Source: CAYLPU01 sp964385635 (GTDB taxonomy: Bacteria; Chloroflexota; Anaerolineae; B4-G1). Taken from it: a stretch of DNA of 64,000 bases. The translations under genes were made by a program, and so were the position numbers. The stretch is taken from contig CAYLPU010000006.1 of NCBI GenBank assembly GCA_964385635.1, positions 1 through 64,000 on the forward strand. Direction: 5' to 3'. The notes beneath the pieces are model-generated. The model ran no database searches and was not told the origin of the DNA. It saw only the letters and a program-made list of their open reading frames with translations. This document shows, piece after piece, positions 51,665 through 58,895 of this stretch (its first letter is position 1; every line of letters starts with the position of its first letter).

Positions 51665-52579
51665 ATGAGGAACTTTTCAATCACACTGGCGACACTTTTC
51701 CTGATCGGCAGCACCATCGCGTGCGGCACAATACCGCAAGTGCCTGAAATCGAAATACCGGAAATCGAAGTGCCCGACATCAACGTGCCAACCCTGGAGG
51801 CTGGGGAGATGCGGGACGAACAGGAAGATATCCCCCTGTCGGGGGCCGAATCGGCCACCGTCGAGATCATCTTCGGCGCTGGCAAACTGGAGATTGAGGC
51901 CGGGACCCCCGGCCAACTCTTCTCCGGTCACTTTCAGTACAACGTCGAGCAATGGGCACCGGAAGTGACCTACGAGGACGGCGTGTTGACCATCGAGCAG
52001 CGCGGGGAAGATTGGGGCATCCCCACCGCAAATATTCACAACGAGTGGGAACTGGAATTCTCGCCCGAGATACCGCTCGAAATGGACATCGAGGTCGGCG
52101 CCGGCGAGGGAGAGTTGGACTTCACCGGGCTGCAACTTACGGCACTGGATATGGACCTGGGTGCAGGGGACTTCGATGTACGCTTCGGCAAGCCCAATGC
52201 GGTCGAGATGAGCGATCTCACGCTAGATACGGGGGCCTCAAAACTGGAACTGATCGGAATCGGCTACGCTGGCCCGGAGCGGGTGAGGGTGCAGAGCGGC
52301 GTAGGCGACATCACCCTCGACTTCACGGGGGCCTGGCCCCGCTCAGCCAATGTGCAAGTCACAGCCGGCGTCGGCTCGGTCACTCTGCGCCTGCCCGACA
52401 ACGTGGGCGTGCGCGTCGAGACCCAAGGAGGGCTATCGAACGTGGAGGCGTCCGGCTTCGAGCGCGTGGACGATGCCTACGTCAACGACGCCTTCGGCAC
52501 GGCGGAGATAGAACTGCATATCCAGGTCACAATGGGCATCGGCAACCTGCGCCTGATTCAGGTGTCCAACGAGAACTAG
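51665..52579 (+). CDS. Toast-rack/DUF2154-like cell-surface lipoprotein
   Basis: 304 residues from ATG 51665 (AAGGAG). Lipoprotein signal to Cys20 (STIACG), then a linker of alternating Pro/Glu/Ile (EIEIPEIEVPDINVP). The mature part is a right-handed beta pattern with repeats such as LEFSPEIPLEMDIEVGAGEG, LDMDLGAGDFDVRFG, and VQVTAGVGSVTLRLP; the strand pattern with Gly-Ala-Gly turns is that of toast-rack/DUF4097-type adhesin-like domains. It follows the anti-sigma gene by 46 nt. A role as envelope sensor or scaffold is plausible. Confidence 0.8.
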   Translation: MRNFSITLATLFLIGSTIACGTIPQVPEIEIPEIEVPDINVPTLEAGEMRDEQEDIPLSGAESATVEIIFGAGKLEIEAGTPGQLFSGHFQYNVEQWAPEVTYEDGVLTIEQRGEDWGIPTANIHNEWELEFSPEIPLEMDIEVGAGEGELDFTGLQLTALDMDLGAGDFDVRFGKPNAVEMSDLTLDTGASKLELIGIGYAGPERVRVQSGVGDITLDFTGAWPRSANVQVTAGVGSVTLRLPDNVGVRVETQGGLSNVEASGFERVDDAYVNDAFGTAEIELHIQVTMGIGNLRLIQVSNEN

Positions 52580-52587
52580 GACGGCAC

Positions 52588-52605
52588 GGGGATCTGGCGA
52601 TCCCC
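52588..52605 (+). terminator. Hairpin with TGGC tetraloop
   Basis: GGGGATC-TGGC-GATCCCC, 7-bp perfect stem 8 nt after the lipoprotein stop codon. Same family as the hairpin after purH. Confidence 0.5.
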
Positions 52606-52649
52606 TGCAGATGAATGGAACAATCAGGTATCGCCACGGAGGTGAAACA

Positions 52650-53759
52650 ATGCATAACCGACAATCCGCAGTCCGCAATCTGCAATTTGCACTCTGTTCC
52701 TTGCTGCTGGCTACTGTGATGCTGTTCCCGGCCACGCCAGCCCTGGCAGATGGAGACCCGCCCAGTGACGACGGTACCGTCGTATGGAACGAGGACTACA
52801 CGCTGGAGGAGGGCGAGCGGCTGAATGGCGACCTGGTCGTCTTCAACGGCGACGTGACCCTGGAGGCTGGCAGCCGCGTAGAGGGTCACGTCATCGTCTG
52901 GAACGGGAGCGCCGAGGTGAAGGGCACCATCGAGGAGGACCTGGTCGTCTCCGGTGGGGACATCACCCTCGACGACAGCGCCCGGGTGGAGGGAGCCGTC
53001 GTATGCAGTTGGAATTGTGACCTTGATCGGGAAGAGGGATCCCGCGTGGATGGAGGGATCATCGAGGGGGTTCCCCCGTATGGATTCGACTTCGAACACC
53101 AACGCGGTTTCCCGATCCCGGTGCCATCCCCATCCCCACTTGCTTCCTGGGCTTCCGGCCCGCGATGGGCGCTGAACTGGATGCTCAAGGCCATACGCGG
53201 CGTGGTTGCGATACTGGTGATCGGCGCAGTCGCGGGGCTGGTAGCGCTGATCTGGCCTCACCAGACGGCGCGGGTCGGGAGAGTCGTCGTCGAGGCACCG
53301 GGACCCAGCTTCGGGATAGGGTTGCTGACGGCGGCAGCCGCCACAGCGCTGATCGCCGTGCTGGCGATCACCATCTGCCTGGCACCGATCGCAGCGCTGG
53401 CGGCGCTCGCCCTGGGCGCGGCCGGGCTGCTCGGCTGGATCGGGATCGGCGCACTGGTCGGGGAGCGGCTGCTGCAGGCACTCAATGTCCATAATGTTGC
53501 GCCACTGTGGGCGGCAGGGCTGGGAACCCTGCTCATCACACTGATCGTGGGAGGGCTGAACGTCGCTCTGTGCCTGGCGCCGCTCGGATGGCTCATGATC
53601 TTCACCCTGGGCTGTGCGGGACTGGGTGCTGTGGTGCTGACTCGCTTCGGCACGATGGCCTACGCGCCACCTCGCCCCATCTCACCCCCACCGGTGTCAG
53701 CGCCGATTGAGACGGCTGCACCTCCTGAGGCATCGGAAGGGGAAGGTGTCAACGGATGA
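52650..53759 (+). CDS. Polymer-forming (bactofilin-like) membrane protein
   Basis: 369 residues from ATG 52650 (GGAGGTG). Signal peptide ending near ALADGD, then short beta-helical repeats: LNGDLVVFNGDVTLEAGSRV, EGHVIVWNGSAEVKGTIEED and LVVSGGDITLDDSARVEGAV, the hydrophobic-alternating pattern of bactofilin-like domains. Five or so hydrophobic helices follow (about 175-350). The N-terminal region is encoded by an AATCCGCA-type micro-repeat. It belongs with the ECF/anti-sigma group. Confidence 0.8.
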   Translation: MHNRQSAVRNLQFALCSLLLATVMLFPATPALADGDPPSDDGTVVWNEDYTLEEGERLNGDLVVFNGDVTLEAGSRVEGHVIVWNGSAEVKGTIEEDLVVSGGDITLDDSARVEGAVVCSWNCDLDREEGSRVDGGIIEGVPPYGFDFEHQRGFPIPVPSPSPLASWASGPRWALNWMLKAIRGVVAILVIGAVAGLVALIWPHQTARVGRVVVEAPGPSFGIGLLTAAAATALIAVLAITICLAPIAALAALALGAAGLLGWIGIGALVGERLLQALNVHNVAPLWAAGLGTLLITLIVGGLNVALCLAPLGWLMIFTLGCAGLGAVVLTRFGTMAYAPPRPISPPPVSAPIETAAPPEASEGEGVNG

Positions 53760-53788
53760 GGGGAAGGGGAAGGCGGGGTTCGGGGTTC

Positions 53789-53941
53789 GTAAGCGTTCAG
53801 CCCCCTCTCCCTGGCAGGGAGAGGGTTGGGGTGAGGGTGGAGATTTCTCTCGAAAAAGACTGAATTTACGAGCTCTTTCGCCAGTTTTGCAGACTTTACC
53901 CTCCCCCTGCCCCTCCCTGGGAGGGAGGGGGGAACGCTTAC
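53789..53941. mobile_element. 153-bp MITE, IS66-like ends, copy 2
   Basis: Same length and orientation as copy 1, with perfect 10-bp ends GTAAGCGTTC / GAACGCTTAC. Flanks are CGGGGTTC (53781-53788) and GGGGGTTC (53942-53949), an 8-bp target duplication with one mismatch. It lies between the polymer-forming gene and the lipoprotein at 54033. Confidence 0.9.
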
Positions 53942-54032
53942 GGGGGTTCGTAGGTTCGGCCGGAACCAACCGCTGCCGGGCAACGTCTATACAATACAGA
54001 CATCTAACCAACCAACCATAGGGAGGCAACTG

Positions 54033-55160
54033 GTGAAAACGCAATACCTCGCCCTTTTATCCCTGCTGGCACTCCTGCTGGCGGCCTGTGGGACGTCTCC
54101 TCTCGGCACCGAGGCTGTCCCCGGCACCCCAGCACAGCCCACCCCTGAGGTCAGCCCTGGCATACCGGCACGGCCCACCCCCGGCGAAAGCCCCCTGCCT
54201 GAACCGGAGGTAAGACCCGTCTCGCCCCTGCCGATTCCTCCAGCGGCCCCCTTGGACGCGGCAGTGGCGTACCTGGCTGCTGAGCTCAACGTCTCCCCGG
54301 AGGAAGTAACCGTCCTTTCCTTCGAACCGGTCGAGTGGTCAGACGCCAGCCTGGGCTGCCCACAGCCGGGGATGATGTACGCACAGGTCATCACGCCTGG
54401 TTACCTGTTCCTCCTGGAGGCTGGGGGCAGACGACACGAAGTCCACACCGATCGCACGGGACAGAACGTGGTCATCTGCGAGCGGGAAACCTCCGGGGAC
54501 CTACGCGACCCGGAGGCCGCCTTCCGGGTTCTCTTGGCCCACCTGATCCAGACGACCCCTGGCTTTGGCCTGGACCAACAGGGAGAATGGATTCAGGATG
54601 ACATCACATCGTCGGGACTGGTGGGCGCATCCACCCGGGCTTGGCGGAGTGGGGAGTGGACCCTGGAGATGTCCTTCCCGGTACTACCGCAGCCGGTCTA
54701 CGAGATCGTCCTGGCACACCAGCGGGCTGGTCTGGTCTGGACCGGCACGCTGGAGGCCGCTGGCACGGTGACTCCCGCCGACGAACCGCTTTTACTGTCG
54801 TTCGACGTGGGGTCGTGCGACGAAACCGTACCGCCTGATAGTCTGAATGAGTGGGCGGGGGTTGAGTTCTCCGTTGACACATCCGTTGACACCGTCCAGG
54901 AGGGGGCCATCCACATCGAGCAGAACCTATCGTATGTCTGTTGCGCGGAACTGGCGCTGACGGCTGGACGAGAGGGCGAGGTCATCAAGGTGATTGAGAC
55001 CAACGTTGGTGAGGTATGTCGCTGTATGTGCGGCTACCCGCTGACGGCAGACCTGACCGGGCTGTCCCCCGGCACGTACACCGTGGAAGTCTGGGGGGTG
55101 CAGCACTTTGACGTACACCCGCTGGAGTTGCTGGGCAGCGGGGAGGTGACGATCCCGTAG
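54033..55160 (+). CDS. Secreted lipoprotein of unknown function
   Basis: 375 residues from GTG 54033 (GGGAGG 8 nt before). Lipobox LLAAC with Cys19, then a Pro-rich linker (about 30-75). One recognisable segment is VEWSDASLGCPQPGMMYAQV followed by ITPGYLFLLEAGGRRHEVHT, a small domain often seen in Chloroflexota lipoproteins. The C-terminal part has cysteine pairs (YVCCAEL, CRCMCGYP) and a GLSPGTYTVEVWG strand, which may bind metal or form disulfides. No function can be assigned. Confidence 0.75.
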   Translation: MKTQYLALLSLLALLLAACGTSPLGTEAVPGTPAQPTPEVSPGIPARPTPGESPLPEPEVRPVSPLPIPPAAPLDAAVAYLAAELNVSPEEVTVLSFEPVEWSDASLGCPQPGMMYAQVITPGYLFLLEAGGRRHEVHTDRTGQNVVICERETSGDLRDPEAAFRVLLAHLIQTTPGFGLDQQGEWIQDDITSSGLVGASTRAWRSGEWTLEMSFPVLPQPVYEIVLAHQRAGLVWTGTLEAAGTVTPADEPLLLSFDVGSCDETVPPDSLNEWAGVEFSVDTSVDTVQEGAIHIEQNLSYVCCAELALTAGREGEVIKVIETNVGEVCRCMCGYPLTADLTGLSPGTYTVEVWGVQHFDVHPLELLGSGEVTIP

Positions 55161-55173
55161 GTCTGCCACTTGC

Positions 55174-55202
55174 TTGTCCAAATGCCCCTTTCCTGTTATC
55201 AT
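55174..55202 (+). promoter_or_regulatory. Promoter of surE, leaderless geometry
   Basis: TTGTCC, 17-nt spacer, TATCAT; the predicted start site falls on the A of ATG 55210. Same geometry as the purH promoter, again with no ribosome site. Confidence 0.6.
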
Positions 55203-55209
55203 AACCTCT

Positions 55210-56070
55210 ATGTCAACACACAGGATGACGTCAGCTTCTTCAATCCACAATCCGCAACCCGCAACCTGCAATCCTCTGATCCTGATCACCAATGACGACG
55301 GCGTCACATCGCCGGGGCTGCGAGCGGCAGCGCAGGCCGTCCTGTCCCTGGGGGAAGTCCTCGTCGTCGCCCCCGCCCAGCAGTGGTCGGGCGCGGGCAG
55401 GAGCATGCCCCGGGGTCTCAAGGGGCACATCGCGCGCTACCCACTGGAGGTGGACGGACAGCCGGTCACGGCCTACCAGGTAGACACCTCCCCGGCCCTG
55501 GTTGTGCTACACGCCCTGCTCAAATTGGCCCCTCGTCGCCCGGCGCTCCTCATCTCCGGCATCAACTATGGCGAGAACATGGGCACCGACGTCACCATCT
55601 CGGGCACCGTCGGCGCGGCGCTGCAAGGAGCGGCGCTTGGTGTCCCCGCCCTGGCAGCCTCCCTCCAGACCCCCAAGGAGACCCACGCCGACCCATCCGA
55701 CAGCGTGGACTTCACCGCCGCTATCCACTTCACTCGCATGTTTGCCCGCCGTCTCCTCACCACCTCTCTCTTGTTTGACCTGTTCGACGTGGACCTGCTC
55801 AAACTGGACGTGCCGTCCAACGCCACGGTGGAGACCCCCTGGCGACTCACCCGCGTCTCGCGCCACACCTACTTCGCCCCCATTCCGCCGCAACGAGTCA
55901 GCCCAACAGACCAGGCGCGGATTGACTACGCGTCGCTCGCCCACCCCGAGCGCACCGAGCCCGATTCCGATATCTACGCTCTGGCGGTGGATCGAGTTGT
56001 CTCCATCGCACCTCTGAGCCTGGACCTGACCTCCCGGGTCGACTTCGGGGAAGTAGAAGCACTGCTTTAA
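55210..56070 (+). CDS. surE: 5'/3'-nucleotidase SurE
   Basis: 286 residues. The metal and phosphate motif ILITNDDGVTSPGL, the segment VVAPAQQWSGAGRSMPRG, and ISGINYGENMGTDVTISGTV are diagnostic of SurE, a metal-dependent nucleoside monophosphate phosphatase. ATG 55210 is chosen because a promoter places the transcript start on it; an upstream in-frame codon at 55174 has no support. The first residues (ASSIHNPQPATCNP) are encoded by a micro-repeat and are an extension relative to usual SurE. The stop codon overlaps the hairpin that follows. Confidence 0.95.
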   Translation: MSTHRMTSASSIHNPQPATCNPLILITNDDGVTSPGLRAAAQAVLSLGEVLVVAPAQQWSGAGRSMPRGLKGHIARYPLEVDGQPVTAYQVDTSPALVVLHALLKLAPRRPALLISGINYGENMGTDVTISGTVGAALQGAALGVPALAASLQTPKETHADPSDSVDFTAAIHFTRMFARRLLTTSLLFDLFDVDLLKLDVPSNATVETPWRLTRVSRHTYFAPIPPQRVSPTDQARIDYASLAHPERTEPDSDIYALAVDRVVSIAPLSLDLTSRVDFGEVEALL

Positions 56071-56107
56071 GCCTTGCGGAGGGTTTTTTTGTAACCTTCG
56101 CAAGGCT
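56070..56107. terminator. Hairpin with CCTTGCG/CGCAAGG arms, overlapping the next promoter
   Basis: AGCCTTGCG (56070-56078) pairs with CGCAAGGCT (56099-56107), the stem extending inward with a bulge; the loop is T-rich. The arm sequence matches the element at 33118-33225. The -35 box of the next promoter lies in the descending side. Confidence 0.7.
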
Positions 56108-56117
56108 GTGTTATAAT
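56089..56117 (+). promoter_or_regulatory. Promoter of the glycosyltransferase gene group
   Basis: TTGTAA, 17-nt spacer, TATAAT; start near 56124, about 40 nt before ATG 56163. No clear ribosome site precedes the coding start. Confidence 0.65.
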
Positions 56118-56162
56118 GCACGCAATCACGTTTCACACATTACGTGTTTGAGTACGGACCCA

Positions 56163-57176
56163 ATGGATACAATTGATCCCACCCTCGACCTTTCCATAAT
56201 ACTGCCGGTCTACAACGAAGCCCGCTCCCTGCCCAGCCTGATCCCCGAACTGACGGCCGTGCTTCAACAACTGGGCCGCAGTTACGAGATCATCGCCGTG
56301 GATGACGGCTGCTCCGACGACAGCGTGGCTGTCCTCCGCCGCTTGCAGGAACAGGAACCGCGCCTGCGTATCGTCCAGTTCCGCCGCAACTTCGGCCAGA
56401 CCGCTGCTTTCGCCGCCGGCTTCGACTACGCCCGGGGCGAGATCATCATCACGCTGGACGCCGACGGTCAGAACGACCCGGCCGACATCCCCCGCCTGTT
56501 GGAGGTGATGGAGGGAGAAAACTACGACATGGTCAACGGGTGGCGGCAGAACCGCAAGGAGCCTTTCCTGACCCGCAAACTGCCCTCAATGATCGCCAAC
56601 TGGCTTATCGCCAACGCCAGCGATGTCCGCCTGCATGACCGGGGCTGCTCACTCAAAGCCTTCCGCCGCGACCTGGTCAAGCAAATCCACCTCTACGGTG
56701 AGTTGCATCGCTTCATTCCGGAGATCGCCAGCCTGATCGGAGCGCGCGTAGGCGAGATACCGGTCAACGACCGTCCGCGCAAGGCCGGCAGTTCCAAGTA
56801 CAACGCACTCTCCCGCACCCCTCGCGTCATCCTCGACCTGATCACCGTCTCTTTCCTGCTCAGCTTCTCTAACCGCCCCATGCAACTCTTCGGCGCGGTG
56901 GGACTGCTGAGCAGTGGGATAGGCGGACTCATCGGCATGTACCTGGTCGGTGCTAAAATCGTCAATGGCCTGCTCTACGGTGAGGAAGGGTTCCGTGCCT
57001 TCCGCATCGGCACCAGCCCGTGGCTGCTGCTGGCCGTGTTGCTGATCGTGTTGGGCGTCCAGTTCCTGATGATGGGGCTGCTTGGCGAGATCCTCACCCG
57101 CACCTACCACGAGGCACAGGACAAACCCATCTACGTCGTTCGTCAGGTGCTGGAGTACGAACAAGAGGAAACATGA
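56163..57176 (+). CDS. Family 2 glycosyltransferase (DPM1/ArnC-like)
   Basis: 337 residues from ATG 56163; an in-frame TTG at 56148 would add five. GT-A fold with SIILPVYNEARSLPSLIPEL, EIIAVDDGCSDDS, RRNFGQTAAFAAGF, and the metal-binding ITLDADGQNDP. Two C-terminal helices (about 225-250 and 265-300) follow. Such proteins transfer a sugar from a nucleotide donor to polyprenyl phosphate. It overlaps the next gene by four bases and precedes two large membrane glycosyltransferase-like genes, for which it would supply lipid-linked sugar. Confidence 0.92.
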   Translation: MDTIDPTLDLSIILPVYNEARSLPSLIPELTAVLQQLGRSYEIIAVDDGCSDDSVAVLRRLQEQEPRLRIVQFRRNFGQTAAFAAGFDYARGEIIITLDADGQNDPADIPRLLEVMEGENYDMVNGWRQNRKEPFLTRKLPSMIANWLIANASDVRLHDRGCSLKAFRRDLVKQIHLYGELHRFIPEIASLIGARVGEIPVNDRPRKAGSSKYNALSRTPRVILDLITVSFLLSFSNRPMQLFGAVGLLSSGIGGLIGMYLVGAKIVNGLLYGEEGFRAFRIGTSPWLLLAVLLIVLGVQFLMMGLLGEILTRTYHEAQDKPIYVVRQVLEYEQEET

Positions 57177-58807
57177 GCCGCACACTGATCATAGGAATCG
57201 ATGGTGGAACCTTCGACCTGATCCGTCCCTGGGCGGAGGCGGGCGACCTGCCCAACCTGGCCCGATTGATGGCCGAGGGAGTCCACGGCCCGCTGGAATC
57301 CACGCTCCCACCGGTCACCTCGCCAGCCTGGCCCACCTTCGCCACTGGCAAGAACCCCGGCAAGCACGGCGTGTTCGACTTCATCCGGCCGATGGGCGGC
57401 CAGTTCGAACTGGTCAACGCTACTTCCATCCGCGCACCAACGCTGTGGCAGATCATTTCCGAGGCTGGCCGCAAAGTCGGCGTGATGAACGTCCCCGTCA
57501 CCTACCCGCCCACCCCGGTCAACGGCTTCATCGTCACCGGGATGCTCTCGCCTGTGGACGGCGATATCACCTATCCGGCGGATTTGCTCGACCGGTACAC
57601 CGGCCGGATGAAGCCTTACCGCATCGCCCCCCACGTTCAGTACAAGCCGGGTAACGAGGCGGAGTTCACTGCCGACCTGCTGGACCTGGTCGAGCGCCGG
57701 GGGGAGTACGCGCTGCAATTGATGACCGACTATCCCCACGACTTCCTGATGTTCCACTTCCTGTCCACTGACACTATGCAACACGCCTTCTGGAAGTTCG
57801 TTGATCCCACCCATCCCCTCTACGACCCCCAGGCCGCCGCTCGCTTCGGCCCTGCGCTCAAGCAGGTCCACCAGCGCATAGATCGATTCATCGGCCAGAT
57901 GCTTGACCGCATCACCGACGACACCACCGTCATCGTGATGTCCGACCATGGCTTTGGCCCGCTACATTACGTCGTCAACCTGAACCTGTTCTTTCTGGAC
58001 CAGGGCCTGTTGCAACTGAAGCGAGGAGCATGGACACGGCTCAAGACCGGCCTCTTCCGCGCCGGCCTCACTCCTGCTTCGATCTGGCACCTGATTGAGC
58101 GTGCGGGCCTGCAAAACTACATCTGGCAGGTCTCTAAATCCACCCGCAATAAGGTCGTGGGCAAGTTCCTCTCCTTTGACGATGTGGACTGGTCGCGCAC
58201 GCTCGCTTACTCCATCGGCCACGTCGGCCAGGTCTACGTCAACCTGAAGGGGCGCGAGCCGGCGGGCATCGTCGAGCCGGGCGCGGAGTACGAGGCCGTG
58301 CGACAGCAGGTGATCGAAGCACTGCCAGAACTGCGCCATCCAGTGACCGGCCAGCCTCTGGTGGATCGGGTCGTCACCAGTGACCAGGTCATTCATGGCC
58401 CATACACCCACCGCAGCCCCGACCTGCACGTCGTCCTGGACGGCTACCGGGCTATCGCCTTCCCCCTCTTCGCCACCGATAGCCGCGTCGTCACCCGCCA
58501 GATCCGCGGCGACTCAGGCTGCCACCGGCTACACGGCATCTTCATCGCCTGGGGACCGGAGGTACGGCGCGGTCAGACCGTGGAGGGAGCGCGTATTCTA
58601 GACCTGGCCCCGACCATCCTGCACCTGATGAGACTGCCGGTGCCGGACGACATGGACGGGCGCGTGCTGACTGAAGCGTTGGCTACCTCTCGCCCCGTCG
58701 AACACCGGTCCGTCAGCACTGTTGGCGAGGAGGCCGACACCGGACTCTCGGCGGAAGAGACAGCCGAGGTGGAAGAACGCCTCCGCGCCCTCGGTTATCT
58801 GGGGTAA
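57173..58807 (+). CDS. Alkaline-phosphatase-superfamily protein (type I phosphodiesterase-like)
   Basis: 544 residues from ATG 57173 in an ATGA overlap with the glycosyltransferase. IIGIDGGTFDLIRPW supplies the first metal ligand, LPPVTSPAWPTFATGKNPGK the nucleophile region, HFLSTDTMQHAFW and VIVMSDHGFGPLHYV further ligands, and GIFIAWGPEVRRGQ with LDLAPTILHLMRLPVPDDM the C-terminal part. No signal peptide is seen. In this cluster it may process a lipid-linked or envelope phosphodiester. It shares architecture, not close sequence, with the protein at 16427. Confidence 0.88.
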   Translation: MSRTLIIGIDGGTFDLIRPWAEAGDLPNLARLMAEGVHGPLESTLPPVTSPAWPTFATGKNPGKHGVFDFIRPMGGQFELVNATSIRAPTLWQIISEAGRKVGVMNVPVTYPPTPVNGFIVTGMLSPVDGDITYPADLLDRYTGRMKPYRIAPHVQYKPGNEAEFTADLLDLVERRGEYALQLMTDYPHDFLMFHFLSTDTMQHAFWKFVDPTHPLYDPQAAARFGPALKQVHQRIDRFIGQMLDRITDDTTVIVMSDHGFGPLHYVVNLNLFFLDQGLLQLKRGAWTRLKTGLFRAGLTPASIWHLIERAGLQNYIWQVSKSTRNKVVGKFLSFDDVDWSRTLAYSIGHVGQVYVNLKGREPAGIVEPGAEYEAVRQQVIEALPELRHPVTGQPLVDRVVTSDQVIHGPYTHRSPDLHVVLDGYRAIAFPLFATDSRVVTRQIRGDSGCHRLHGIFIAWGPEVRRGQTVEGARILDLAPTILHLMRLPVPDDMDGRVLTEALATSRPVEHRSVSTVGEEADTGLSAEETAEVEERLRALGYLG

Positions 58808-58809
58808 GA

Positions 58810-58895
58810 ATGACAAATGACACAAATAGCAAATGTCGAGAGGCAAATGCCAGACAGCGCCCAGCATTTGTCATTTGTTACTTATCATTTGTCAT
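58810..58895. repeat. CAAATG-type micro-repeats and inverted copies at a gene start
   Basis: Direct copies of ATGACAAATGAC/AGCAAATG are followed by inverted copies (CATTTGTCATTTG, ATCATTTGTCAT), so the first 85 nt of the next coding region can form a hairpin over its own start codon. Confidence 0.7.
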
